This document shows, piece after piece, positions 8,742 through 17,335 of a stretch of 64,000 nt of DNA. The notes under the pieces are model-generated. The model did not search any database. It was not told where the DNA came from and saw only the letters and a program-made list of their open reading frames with translations. A program made the translations under genes and the position numbers. Location: the NCBI RefSeq assembly GCF_900101045.1, contig NZ_FNFN01000008.1:124001-188000 (forward strand). The letters are read 5' to 3'. How positions within the stretch are numbered: the first letter of the stretch is position 1; each line of letters opens with the position of its first letter. The stretch is from Nocardioides sp. YR527 (lineage in GTDB: Bacteria; Actinomycetota; Actinomycetes; Propionibacteriales; Nocardioidaceae).

Positions 8742-9602
8742 ATGAAGTTCGCCCGCCTGGGACCCGTAGGGAAGGAAACGCCAGTTCTCGTGCTCGAGGA
8801 CGAGGTGCGCAGCCTGGCCGATCTCACCACCGACATCGACGCGGCCTTCTGGGCCTCCGACGGGCCGGCACGGGCCGCCGCCGCGCACGCCGCGGGCGAG
8901 CTCCCTCTCCTCGAGGGGGCCGACACGCTCCGCGTAGGCGCCCCGATCAGCAAGCCCGGCGCCATCGTCTGCATCGGCATGAACTACGCCGCGCACGCCG
9001 CCGAGTCCGGCTCGGAACCGCCCACGGTGCCGATCATCTTCTTCAAGACCCCCAACACGATCGCCGGGCCGAACGACGCCGTCACCATCCCGCGCAACAG
9101 CACCAAGACCGACTGGGAGGTGGAGCTCGGCGTCGTGATCGGCAAGCGCGCGTCCTACCTCGACTCCCCCGACCAGAGCCTGGAGCACGTCGCGGGCTTC
9201 GTGGTCGCCAACGACCTCTCCGAGCGCGAGTTCCAGCTCGAGGTCTCCGGTGGCCAGTGGAGCAAGGGCAAGATCGCCCCCGGCTTCAGCCCCGTCGGCC
9301 CCTGGGTCGTGACCCCCGACGAGGTGGAGCACCAGAAGCTGGGCCTGCGCTCCTTCGTCAACGGCGAGCCGCGACAGGACTCGGTGACCGCCGACCAGAT
9401 CTTCGACGTCGCGACGGTGATCCACCACCTCAGCCAGTTCATGGTCCTCGATCCGGGCGACCTGATCATGACCGGCACCCCCGAGGGCGTCGCGCTCTCC
9501 GGCCGCTTCCCCTACATCCAGCCCGGCGACGTCGTCGAGATCGAGATCGACGGACTCGGCCGCCAGCGCCAGGAGTACGTCGCGTTCGGGAGCCAGGCAT
9601 GA
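8742..9602 (+). CDS. FAH-family hydrolase, probable 2,4-diketo-3-deoxy-L-fuconate hydrolase
   Basis: The 286-residue protein has an N-terminal domain of about 65 residues and a C-terminal FAH catalytic domain: CIGMNYAAHAAE near residue 77, EVELGVVIGK near 127 (metal-binding Glu pair), NDLSEREFQ near 157 and MTGTPEGVA near 243. In the non-phosphorylating L-fucose route such enzymes split 2,4-diketo-3-deoxy-L-fuconate to pyruvate and L-lactate. The coupled SDR and nearby lutABC support this over ureidoglycolate lyase or acylpyruvase. A GGAGG-like site precedes the ATG. Confidence 0.82.
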   Translation: MKFARLGPVGKETPVLVLEDEVRSLADLTTDIDAAFWASDGPARAAAAHAAGELPLLEGADTLRVGAPISKPGAIVCIGMNYAAHAAESGSEPPTVPIIFFKTPNTIAGPNDAVTIPRNSTKTDWEVELGVVIGKRASYLDSPDQSLEHVAGFVVANDLSEREFQLEVSGGQWSKGKIAPGFSPVGPWVVTPDEVEHQKLGLRSFVNGEPRQDSVTADQIFDVATVIHHLSQFMVLDPGDLIMTGTPEGVALSGRFPYIQPGDVVEIEIDGLGRQRQEYVAFGSQA

Positions 9603-10366
9603 GCGCCCAGGGAACGCGCGAGCTCGACGGGCTCGTCGCTCTCGTCACCGGTGGCGCGTCCGGCATCGGCGCCGCCGTCGTCGAGGTCCTGCTCGAGCGC
9701 GGCGCCCAGGTCGCAGCCCTCGACCTCGACCCCGAGGGCATCAACCCCAAGGCCCTCGGCATCCGCGCCGACGTCACCGACGACGCGAGCATCCGGGCGG
9801 CGGTGGAGCAGGCGGTCGCCGACTTCGGCCGGCTCGACATCGTCGTCAACAACGCCGGCATCGGCGCCCAGGGCACCGTCGAGGACAACCCCGACGAGCA
9901 GTGGCACGCGGTCTTCGACGTCAACGTCCTCGGCGCCGTCCGGGTCTCGCGCGCAGCACTCCCGCACCTGCGGCGCTCCCCTGCCGCGGCGGTCGTGAAC
10001 GTGGCCTCGGTGGCCGCGACCACCGGCATCCAGCAGCGTGCCCTCTACTCCGCGAGCAAGGGTGCGGTCCAGTCCCTGACCCAGGCCATGGCCGCCGACC
10101 ACCTCCGGGAGGGCATCCGCGTGAACTGCGTGAACCCCGGGACCGCCGCGACCCCCTGGGTGCAGCGTCTGCTCGACTCGGCCGACGACCCCGAGGCCGA
10201 GCGGGCCGCCCTGGACGCGCGACAGCCGCACGGCCGGCTGGTCAGCGCGGACGAGGTCGCCCTCGCGGTCGCGTACCTGGCCAGCCCATCGTCGGGGTCG
10301 ACCGCCGGAGTGGCCCTTGCGGTCGACGGTGGCATGGCAACGTTACGGTTGCGACCGACCGAGTGA
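9599..10366 (+). CDS. Short-chain dehydrogenase, probable 2-keto-3-deoxy-L-fuconate dehydrogenase
   Basis: A 255-residue classical SDR with TGGASGIG near residue 17 (NAD(P) binding), NNAGIG near 83, catalytic Ser in NVASVA and the YSASK Tyr-Lys pair near 143. Its ATG overlaps the FAH gene stop (ATGA), so product stoichiometry is coupled. In this pathway it would oxidise 2-keto-3-deoxy-L-fuconate at C4 to the diketo acid cleaved by the FAH enzyme. Family membership is certain; the substrate is inferred from context. Confidence 0.82.
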   Translation: MSAQGTRELDGLVALVTGGASGIGAAVVEVLLERGAQVAALDLDPEGINPKALGIRADVTDDASIRAAVEQAVADFGRLDIVVNNAGIGAQGTVEDNPDEQWHAVFDVNVLGAVRVSRAALPHLRRSPAAAVVNVASVAATTGIQQRALYSASKGAVQSLTQAMAADHLREGIRVNCVNPGTAATPWVQRLLDSADDPEAERAALDARQPHGRLVSADEVALAVAYLASPSSGSTAGVALAVDGGMATLRLRPTE

Positions 10367-10382
10367 GAGGACCAGTATCCCG

Positions 10383-11081
10383 ATGGCGCTGACCGACGAG
10401 GCGATCGAGAAGATCAAGGAGATGATCCTCGACGGCCGGCTGAAGCCGGGCGACCGTCTCCCGCGCGAGGCCGACCTGTCCACACAGCTCGGCATCTCCC
10501 GCAGCTCCCTGCGCGAGGCGGTGCGCGCGCTCTCGATGATGCGCATCCTCGACGTACGCCAGGGCGACGGGACGTACGTCACCAGCCTGACGCCGGAGAT
10601 CCTGCTGGAGACGATGGGCTTCGTCATCGACTTCCACCAGGACTCCAGCGTCCTGGACCTCTTCGAGGTACGCCGGGCGCTGGAGCCGCTGGCCGCCGAG
10701 AAGGCGGCCATGCAGATGTCATCGGAGGAGTCCGCCGGCCTGCTCGCACTGGTCGACTCGGTCAGCCCCGAGACGTCGTTGGAGGAGGTCGTGGCCAACG
10801 ACCTGGAGTTCCACCACCGGATCGCCCAGGCCTCCGGCAACACCGTGCTCTGCTCGTTCATCGACGGGGTCGCCAACCGCACCCAGCGGGCCCGGATCTG
10901 GCGTGGCGTGACCCAGCAGGACTCCTTCGACCAGACGCAGCGCGAGCACCGCGGCATCGCCCTGGCCATCGCGGACCGGCAGCCGAGCATCGCCGCCGCG
11001 CTGTCCCTGGCCCATGTCGCGGGCATCGAGAACTGGATCCGCCGCAGCCTCGCCGAGGACCAGAAGAAGGAGCAGGAGTGA
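10383..11081 (+). CDS. GntR-family regulator, FadR/FCD subfamily
   Basis: The 232-residue protein has an N-terminal winged helix (LKPGDRLPREADLSTQLGIS, with SRSSLREAVRAL as recognition helix) and a C-terminal FCD all-helical domain with the metal-binding pattern: Asp in NDLEFHH near residue 143 and later His residues (REHRG, LAHVAG). FCD regulators respond to sugar acids or other carboxylates, so a pathway acid is a plausible effector (inference). I used the ATG at 10383, which follows AGAGGA; an upstream frame start would overlap the SDR gene. Confidence 0.9.
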   Translation: MALTDEAIEKIKEMILDGRLKPGDRLPREADLSTQLGISRSSLREAVRALSMMRILDVRQGDGTYVTSLTPEILLETMGFVIDFHQDSSVLDLFEVRRALEPLAAEKAAMQMSSEESAGLLALVDSVSPETSLEEVVANDLEFHHRIAQASGNTVLCSFIDGVANRTQRARIWRGVTQQDSFDQTQREHRGIALAIADRQPSIAAALSLAHVAGIENWIRRSLAEDQKKEQE

Positions 11082-12058
11082 ACGAGCCGAACCAGGGCCG
11101 GCTGCACGTCAGCTTCCGACCCGCCGACCGCGCCCGCCAGGTTCTGGAGGCGCTGCCGGGGCCGGTGACCTGCGCCGAAGATTCTTCCGGGCAGAGCCGC
11201 GCGGAGCTGCTCTCGGACGTACGCGGGGCCGCCGCGCTCGTCTGCCTGCTGACCGACCGGGTCGATGCCGAGCTGCTCGACGCGGCCGGCCCGTCGCTGC
11301 GTGTCGTGGCCAACATGGCGGTCGGTCACGACAACGTCGACGTCGCCGCCTGTGCGGCTCGCGGCATCACCGTGACCAACACCCCCGGGGTGCTCGACGA
11401 GGCGACCGCCGACCTCGCCTTCGCGCTGCTGCTGGCCACCTCGCGCCGCGTGGTGGAGGCCGACGCGTTCGTACGAAGCGGCGAGCCGTGGTCCTGGCGG
11501 CCGGACCTCTTCGTGGGTCTCGACGTCAGCAGCGGCGCGACCTTGGGCATCGTCGGCCTGGGCCGGATCGGGCTGGCGATGGCACGGCGCGCTCGCGCCT
11601 TCGACATGCGCATCGTGGCGACCCCGTCCCGCTCCGCGGGCGAGGAGGCAGCGCGCCTGGGCGTCGAGACCCTGCCGCTGCCCGAGCTGCTGGTCGCCTC
11701 GGACGTCGTGTCCCTACACTGCCCGCTGACCCCCGAGACCCGGCATCTCATCGGCGCCGAGGAGCTCCGGCTGATGGGGCCGGGCTCGGTCCTCGTCAAC
11801 ACCGCTCGCGGTCCCATCGTCGACGAGGCCGCCCTGGCGGCCGCGCTGGCCGACGGCACGATCGGCGCTGCGGGGCTCGACGTCTTCGAGAACGAGCCGG
11901 CTGTCCACCCCGACCTGCTGGGGCTCCCCAACGTCGTCCTGCTGCCACACATCGGCAGCGCCGGCCGCGCCACCCGCGACCGGATGGCGATGCTCGCGAT
12001 CGACAACGCCCGCGCCGTGCTCGCAGGCGAGCCCGCGCCGACCCCGGTCCACCCGTAG
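11078..12058 (+). CDS. NAD-dependent D-2-hydroxyacid dehydrogenase
   Basis: The 326-residue protein has GIVGLGRIG near residue 156 for NAD binding and the family's catalytic Arg (NTARGPIVDEA, near 245), Glu (DVFENEP, near 275) and His (LLPHIGSA, near 297). It resembles glyoxylate/hydroxypyruvate/2-ketogluconate reductases. Start is a GTG overlapping the stop of the GntR gene. In this operon it could reduce a 2-keto acid intermediate or side product. It is not required for the core L-fucose route. Confidence 0.85.
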   Translation: MNEPNQGRLHVSFRPADRARQVLEALPGPVTCAEDSSGQSRAELLSDVRGAAALVCLLTDRVDAELLDAAGPSLRVVANMAVGHDNVDVAACAARGITVTNTPGVLDEATADLAFALLLATSRRVVEADAFVRSGEPWSWRPDLFVGLDVSSGATLGIVGLGRIGLAMARRARAFDMRIVATPSRSAGEEAARLGVETLPLPELLVASDVVSLHCPLTPETRHLIGAEELRLMGPGSVLVNTARGPIVDEAALAAALADGTIGAAGLDVFENEPAVHPDLLGLPNVVLLPHIGSAGRATRDRMAMLAIDNARAVLAGEPAPTPVHP

Positions 12059-12062
12059 ACGG

Positions 12063-12095
12063 ACTCAGGCCGGCCGCGACGCGGCCGGCCTGAGT
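12063..12095. terminator. Bidirectional terminator hairpin
   Basis: A perfect 15-base stem (arms 12063-12077 and 12081-12095) with a three-base loop sits between the convergent ends of the hydroxyacid dehydrogenase and the GH95 gene. It can serve both transcripts. No clear U-tract follows. Confidence 0.7.
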
Positions 12096-12101
12096 TGGTC
12101 C

Positions 12102-14504
12102 CTACTTGGGGACCACGGTGTAGGTGCTGCCGCGCCGGGTGCTGAACTCGACGACGTTCTCCTCCGGCCGGGAGACGTCCGTCCCCGCCACCTTGACCGG
12201 CTCCTGCGTACGCAGCCGGAGCCGGTTGCCGAGCAGCGACCGGATCCGCGCCACCTCGACCTTGCCGTCAGCCCACTTCAGGTCGACCTCGAAGCCACCG
12301 CGGGCGCGCAGGCCGCGGACCTTCCCCTGCGGCCAGGCCTCCGGGAGCGCGGCGAGCAGGAAGAGCTCGCCGGAGTGGCTCTGCATGATCATCTCCGTGA
12401 TCCCGGAGACGGCTCCGAAGTTCCCGTCGATCTGGAACGGCGGGTGCAGGTCGAAGAGGTTGGGCGCCGTCCGGGAGGGGTGCAGCATGTGCTGGACGTG
12501 GAGGTAGGCGTTCTCGGCCTCGAGCAGACGCGCGCGGATGTTCATCTTCCACGCCAGCGACCACCCCGTGGTGATCGCCGGGCCGCGCAGCTCGAGCGCC
12601 TTGCGGGCGGCGTCGGCCAGCTCCGGCGTACGCAACGGGCTGATCTGGTCGGAGGGGAAGACGCCCCACAGGTGGGAGACGTGGCGGCTGCGCTCCAGGG
12701 CAGCCTCCTCCCAGTCGATCAGCCACTCCTGCAGCTGGCCCAGGTAGCCGATCTGGTTGGGCGGCAGCTGGTCGCGCATCGCCACGGCCCGGGCGACGAG
12801 CGGGTCGTGCTTGCCGAGCGCGGCGGCGGCCTTCTCGAACGCGGTGAACAGGTCGCGCAGGATCTGGCAGTCCATCGTCGGACCCGCGCAGATGCTGACC
12901 CCTTCGTCGTCCTGCTCGTGGTGCTTGATCTCCGGCGAGTGCGACGGGCAGGTGACCATGTAGCCGGACTGGTCGTCGCGGACCATCGTCTCGAGGAAGA
13001 ACTCGACCGCGCCCCGCAGCGTCGGGAAGTGCTCGGCGAGGTTCGCCTTGTCGCCGGTGTACTCGTAGCGCTCCCAGAACAGCAGCGAGAGCCAGGCGCC
13101 GCCCATCGGCCAGACCCCGTAGTAGGCGAAGTCGACCGGTGCGGTGCCCCGCCAGCCGTCGGTGTTGTGGTGGGCGACCCAGCCCTTGTCCGAGCCCCAC
13201 ATCTGCTTGGCGGTGTTCCGCCCGACCTCCGCGAGCTCCTCGGTCATCGTGAACATCGGGTCCCAGCACTCGGCGAGGTTGGCCGGACCGGCGGGCCAGT
13301 AGTTCATCTGCGCGTTGATGTTGAGGGTGTACTTCGACTGCCACTCGGGCTGCATCTTGTAGTTCCACAGGCCCTGCAGGTTGGCCGGCTGGCCCGGGGT
13401 CCGGGAGGACGAGATCAGCAGGTAGCGCCCGAACTGGTACCACAGCGCGGCCAGCTGCGGGTCGCCGCCGTCACGGAACGCTGCCACCCGCTCGTCGGTC
13501 GGCTTCTCGATCGCCGCGGAGGTGCCGAGGTCGATGTCGACCCGGCCGAAGAGCTTCTGATAGTCCCGCACGTGCGCCGAACGCAGCTGGCCGTAGCCGC
13601 GCCCGGTGGCCGCCTCGAGGGGCTTCTCCGCGCGGCGTACGTGGTCGGCGTTGACGTCGGCGTAGTTGCGGTAGCTGGTCGCCATCGCGACCAGCAGCGT
13701 CACCGAGGTGGCGTTGCGCACGCGCAGCTGGGTGTCGGCGCACTGGACCGTGCCGCCGTCGGTCTCGGCGCGGACGAGGCTGATGAAACGGACCGCGCCC
13801 TCCATCCCCTCCGTGGCCCCGCTGATGCCCTCCAGGGCGAGCGTCCGCGCATCGTGGGGCTGCACGTCGCTCTGCTGCGGCGACTGGAAGGTGGCGTTGA
13901 ACGAGACCTTCTCGGCCTGGTCGGCGGTGAGGCGGACGACCATCACCTGGTCCGGGTGACTGACGAACGACTCGCGGCGGTAGCGCACGCCGCCGACCTC
14001 GAACTCCGAGATCGCGGTCGCGGTCCGCAGGTCGAGCGAGCGCCGGTACGTCGTGGGCTCGCCGTCGAGGCCCAGGAACTCGAGCAGCAGGTCACCGACC
14101 GGCTGGTAGAAGGCCTGCTCGCTGGGACGCCCCATGAACTCCTTGTCGGCCAGACGCTGGGCGCCCACCCAGTTGTCCTCGAAGATCATCTTGCGGATCT
14201 CGGGGAGCGCCTCGGCTCCACCAGGCGGGTCATAGCTGTGCGGATGACCGGCCCAGACCGAGTCCTCGTTCAGCATCAGCTTCTCGCTGGCCACCCCGCC
14301 GAAGACCATCGCGCCCATCCGGCCGTTGCCGATCGCCAGCGCCTGGAGCCACTCCGCGGCCGGCTGGCGGTACCACAGCTCGAGCGGGTTGGTCTCCGGC
14401 TCGTCGGCGGCCGCGGCCGCCTGGGTCACGACCGGCTGCACCAGCGCGCCACCGGCCACCGCCGAGGCGGCCTGCAGCACCCGTCGTCTCGTGAAGTCCA
14501 CCAT
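12102..14504 (-). CDS. Secreted GH95 glycoside hydrolase, alpha-L-fucosidase type
   Basis: The 800-residue protein begins with a Tat-like signal (FTRRRVLQAA). It then has the GH95 N-terminal domain (WLQALAIGNGRMGAMVFGG near 52-70) and the six-hairpin catalytic domain. The residues expected from the Bifidobacterium AfcA mechanism are present: Asn395 and Asn397 in LNINAQMNYWP, Glu524 in CPSHSPE and Asp693 in FQIDGNFG. GH95 enzymes remove alpha-1,2-L-fucose or, in some subfamilies, alpha-L-galactose. The surrounding fucose oxidation genes favour fucosidase. AGGAGG precedes the ATG; the promoter is the 163-base gap upstream. Confidence 0.93.
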   Translation of the reverse strand: MVDFTRRRVLQAASAVAGGALVQPVVTQAAAAADEPETNPLELWYRQPAAEWLQALAIGNGRMGAMVFGGVASEKLMLNEDSVWAGHPHSYDPPGGAEALPEIRKMIFEDNWVGAQRLADKEFMGRPSEQAFYQPVGDLLLEFLGLDGEPTTYRRSLDLRTATAISEFEVGGVRYRRESFVSHPDQVMVVRLTADQAEKVSFNATFQSPQQSDVQPHDARTLALEGISGATEGMEGAVRFISLVRAETDGGTVQCADTQLRVRNATSVTLLVAMATSYRNYADVNADHVRRAEKPLEAATGRGYGQLRSAHVRDYQKLFGRVDIDLGTSAAIEKPTDERVAAFRDGGDPQLAALWYQFGRYLLISSSRTPGQPANLQGLWNYKMQPEWQSKYTLNINAQMNYWPAGPANLAECWDPMFTMTEELAEVGRNTAKQMWGSDKGWVAHHNTDGWRGTAPVDFAYYGVWPMGGAWLSLLFWERYEYTGDKANLAEHFPTLRGAVEFFLETMVRDDQSGYMVTCPSHSPEIKHHEQDDEGVSICAGPTMDCQILRDLFTAFEKAAAALGKHDPLVARAVAMRDQLPPNQIGYLGQLQEWLIDWEEAALERSRHVSHLWGVFPSDQISPLRTPELADAARKALELRGPAITTGWSLAWKMNIRARLLEAENAYLHVQHMLHPSRTAPNLFDLHPPFQIDGNFGAVSGITEMIMQSHSGELFLLAALPEAWPQGKVRGLRARGGFEVDLKWADGKVEVARIRSLLGNRLRLRTQEPVKVAGTDVSRPEENVVEFSTRRGSTYTVVPK

Positions 14505-14537
14505 CAGCTTCCTCCTGACTCATGCCCACCATTGGGC

Positions 14538-14552
14538 AAACATCGGTTGTTT
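14538..14552. promoter_or_regulatory. Candidate operator AAACATCGGTTGTTT upstream of GH95
   Basis: This matches the ARACA-N5-TGTYT pattern also seen at 8644 and 39011. A second inverted repeat, GACAT-N8-ATGTC at 14563-14580, lies just upstream. Both lie within 80 bases of the GH95 start, where a repressor could block transcription. Binding by the island's GntR protein is inference. Confidence 0.5.
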
Positions 14553-14667
14553 CAATGTAATAGACATCACACGTCATGTCGATGGTTGCCGAGAATCAGG
14601 GCTGTTTTGACCGATATCGGCCTTGTCGATCAATCAGGACGAAGCAAATGATCTGATCTCTGATGGA

Positions 14668-15549
14668 TCAGAGGGCTTCCTGAGCCGACGCCTCCGCGGC
14701 GGCGAGCCGCTGCTCGTCGAGCCCGTAGAAGCGGCGCGCGCTGCCGGCGTAGATCTCCTCGCGCTCCTGGCTCGACAGACCGGCCAAGGCGTCCTGGAGC
14801 CCGGCGAAGACCCGCTCGTAGCCTCCCGCGGCGGTGGAGATCGGCCAGTCGCCGCCGTACATCAGCCGGCTCGGGCCGAACACCTCGACCGCCCGGTCGA
14901 CGAAGGGCTGGAGGTCGGCCACGGTCCAGGTGTCCGGGGCGGCACCCGGATAGAGCCCGGAGATCTTGCCGAACACGTGCGGGTTCGATGCCGCCCGCTC
15001 GATGAGGCTCCACCACGGCTCGCGCTCGGCCTCGCCGATCGGTGGCTTGGAGAGGTGGTCGACCACGATCCGCAGGTCGGGGTGGCGTTCGGAGAGCGTC
15101 GCGACGTGCTCGAGGTGGCGTGGCAGCACCGAGACGTGGTCGTAGGTGAGCCCGAGCCGTTCCAGCAGCCCGAGCCCCTCGGCGACGTCCGGCCGGAGGA
15201 TCCAGTCGGGGTCGGGGATGTTGTGGATCAGGTTGCGTACGCCGACCACCCGATCGTCTCCTCGCAGCGACTCCAGCCGCTCGGCGGCCACGTCCGGCCG
15301 GTCCAGCGGCACGTAGACCACGATCCCCACGACCTCGGGGTGTCGGTCGGCGACCTCGATCATCAGGTCGGTGTCCCCGTCGTGGTCGTCGGACTGGACC
15401 AGCACGGTCGCGTCCACTCCCTGCGCCCGCAGCTGCGGCCCGACCTCGTCGAAGGTGAACGTGCGGTTGTACTCGGGCACGTCGGGACCGAGCCACGGAT
15501 AGGGCGAGCGGGTGAGGTCCCAGACGTGCTGGTGACTGTCGATGATCAC
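14668..15549 (-). CDS. Second COG3618-type sugar lactonase
   Basis: A 293-residue amidohydrolase with DSHQHVWDLT at residues 4-13 (metal-binding HxH), VVDHLSKPP near 162, GKISGLYPG near 194 and YGGDWPIS near 231. The start is a GTG overlapping the stop of the L-fuconate dehydratase gene (GTGA); longer frames are shadows of that gene. It is related to, but clearly different from, the lactonase at 3664-4524. It could act on the same fuconolactone or on a second aldonolactone taken up by this operon's ABC importer. Confidence 0.83.
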   Translation of the reverse strand: MIIDSHQHVWDLTRSPYPWLGPDVPEYNRTFTFDEVGPQLRAQGVDATVLVQSDDHDGDTDLMIEVADRHPEVVGIVVYVPLDRPDVAAERLESLRGDDRVVGVRNLIHNIPDPDWILRPDVAEGLGLLERLGLTYDHVSVLPRHLEHVATLSERHPDLRIVVDHLSKPPIGEAEREPWWSLIERAASNPHVFGKISGLYPGAAPDTWTVADLQPFVDRAVEVFGPSRLMYGGDWPISTAAGGYERVFAGLQDALAGLSSQEREEIYAGSARRFYGLDEQRLAAAEASAQEAL

Positions 15550-16859
15550 CCGAGGGCCTCCTCGTTGGAAGCCCAGTAGCTGCCGTTCGGATAGGCGTAC
15601 GTCGCCACCGACTCGGGGTGCATCTGCGCGCTGTAGCCCGGCCGGGCCGGCAGCCGGTAGGCGCCGTCCTCGACGATGCACGGGTCCGTGAAGTGCTCGT
15701 GCAGATGGTCGACGTACTCGGTGACCCGGTCCTCGAGCGTGCCCGAGATGGCGACGTAGTCGAAGACGGACAGGTGCTGGACGAGCTCGCACAGACCCAC
15801 GCCGCCGGCGTGGGGGCAGACCGGCACGCCGTACTTCTGGGCCATCAGATAGACGGCGAGGATCTCGTTGATGCTCGCCAGCCGCGCGGAGTCGAGCTGG
15901 CAGAAGTCGATGGCCTCCGCCTGGAACATCTGCTTGAAGAGCACCCGGTTCATGCCGTGCTCACCGGTGGCCACCCCGATCGGGGCAACCGCCCTGCGTA
16001 CGGCGGCATGGCCGAGGATGTCGTCGGGGCTGGTCGGCTCCTCGATCCACCACGGCTCGAACCGCGCCAGCGCCTTGACCCACTCGATGGCCTGCGGCAC
16101 GTCCCAGACCTGGTTGGCGTCGATCATCAGCTTCGCGTCCCAGCCGATCACCTCCCGCGCGATCTCGCAGCGCCGGATGTCGTCCTCGAGGTTCGCACCG
16201 ACCTTCAGCTTGATGTGCCGATAGCCGGATTCGACCGCCTCGGTGGCCAGCCTGCGCAGCTTGTCGTCCGAGTAGCCCAGCCAGCCGGCAGAGGTGGTGT
16301 AGCAGGGGTAGCCGGTCTCCTCCAGGTGCCGGATCCGCTCCTCGCGGTGGGGGACGCCGGCGCGGAGGATCTCCAGGGCCTCCTCCCTGGTGAGGGCGTC
16401 GCTGAGGTAGCTCAGGTCGGCGACGTCGACCAGCTCCTCGGGGCTCATCTCGGCCAGCAGCCGCCACAGCGGCTTGCCGGCGTCGCGGGCCGCCAGGTCC
16501 CAGACCGCGTTCATCACGGCGGCGAGGGCCAGGTGCTCGACCCCCTTGTCCGGGCCCAGCCAGCGCAGCTGGGAGTCCGAGGCGAGATCTCGGTAGACCC
16601 CGCCCAGGTCACCCACCACGTCGCCGACATCGCGCCCGACCAGCGGCTCTCCGCGGCGCTGGGCCGCCAGGGTGCAGATGTCGTTGCCGCGCCCGATGGT
16701 GAAGGTGAAGCCGAAGCCGGACAGCTCCGGGTCGTCGGTGCTCACCACGACGTACGTGGCCGAGTAGTCACCGTCCTTGTTCATGGCGTCGGATCCGTCC
16801 ATCGACACAGAGGTCGGGAAGCGGACATCGGTGACATCGACGGCGGTGATACGGGTCAC
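15546..16859 (-). CDS. L-fuconate dehydratase (enolase superfamily)
   Basis: The 437-residue protein reads as an L-fuconate dehydratase throughout. It has the K-x-K pair (K217, K219 in HIKLKVG), metal ligands D247 (IDANQ), E273 (WIEEP) and E300 (ATGEHG), and the D323/H350 dyad (CQLD, CPHAGG). Each lies one residue earlier than in the characterised Xanthomonas enzyme, as far as I recall that numbering. It dehydrates L-fuconate to 2-keto-3-deoxy-L-fuconate. The start is a GTG overlapping the MaoC gene stop. Confidence 0.92.
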   Translation of the reverse strand: MTRITAVDVTDVRFPTSVSMDGSDAMNKDGDYSATYVVVSTDDPELSGFGFTFTIGRGNDICTLAAQRRGEPLVGRDVGDVVGDLGGVYRDLASDSQLRWLGPDKGVEHLALAAVMNAVWDLAARDAGKPLWRLLAEMSPEELVDVADLSYLSDALTREEALEILRAGVPHREERIRHLEETGYPCYTTSAGWLGYSDDKLRRLATEAVESGYRHIKLKVGANLEDDIRRCEIAREVIGWDAKLMIDANQVWDVPQAIEWVKALARFEPWWIEEPTSPDDILGHAAVRRAVAPIGVATGEHGMNRVLFKQMFQAEAIDFCQLDSARLASINEILAVYLMAQKYGVPVCPHAGGVGLCELVQHLSVFDYVAISGTLEDRVTEYVDHLHEHFTDPCIVEDGAYRLPARPGYSAQMHPESVATYAYPNGSYWASNEEALG

Positions 16860-17335
16860 GAGGGATCCTCCTGTGCGGATGGGTGGCCGTTGCGCTTGTT
16901 GACGAGGTAGAGGTGGGTCAGCACCAGCACCGTCTCGGCACGCTGGTTGGTCACGGTGACGAGCTCGTGGACGTAGCCGAGCTCGTCCGGCTTCTTCCGG
17001 TGCTCCGTCGTCTCGGTGATCTCGGCGGTGACGGTGATGGTGTCGCCGATGAACACCGGGCCGATGAACCGGATCCGGTCGTAGCCGTAGGACATCGACC
17101 GTGGGTTGATGTCGGTGGCGGTCATCCCGACCGCCACGGAGAGGATCAGCGTCCCGTGCGCGATCCGCTGTCCCGCCGGCTGGGTGGCCATCCACTCCGC
17201 GTCCATGTGATGCGGGAAGAAGTCACCCGTCTGACCGGCGTGCAGAACGATGTCGGCCTCGGTGATCGTACGTCCCAGGGTGGTCCTGGACTCCCCGACC
17301 ACGTAGTCCTCGAACCAGCGTTCCTCGACTCTCAC
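16856..17335 (-). CDS. MaoC-like dehydratase/enoyl-CoA hydratase 2 domain protein
   Basis: A 159-residue single hot-dog domain. Residues 30-44 carry the hydratase-2 region with the catalytic Asp and His (TGDFFPHHMD), followed by IAHGTLILSV near 58 and YGYDRIRFIGPVFIGDTI near 83. MaoC domains hydrate or dehydrate acyl-CoA thioesters. It is coupled by GTGA overlaps both to the solute-binding-like gene upstream and to the fuconate dehydratase gene downstream. A CoA-dependent step inside a sugar-acid operon is unusual (see findings). Start is the GTG at 17335. Confidence 0.85.
   Translation of the reverse strand: MRVEERWFEDYVVGESRTTLGRTITEADIVLHAGQTGDFFPHHMDAEWMATQPAGQRIAHGTLILSVAVGMTATDINPRSMSYGYDRIRFIGPVFIGDTITVTAEITETTEHRKKPDELGYVHELVTVTNQRAETVLVLTHLYLVNKRNGHPSAQEDPS

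Noticed and set aside
8742..9602. FAH protein considered as fumarylacetoacetase of tyrosine breakdown
   Set aside because: No homogentisate or maleylacetoacetate genes nearby and it is coupled to the sugar-acid SDR.
12375..14651. 758-codon plus-strand frame over the GH95 gene
   Set aside because: Shadow frame; the GH95 catalytic motifs are all on the other strand.
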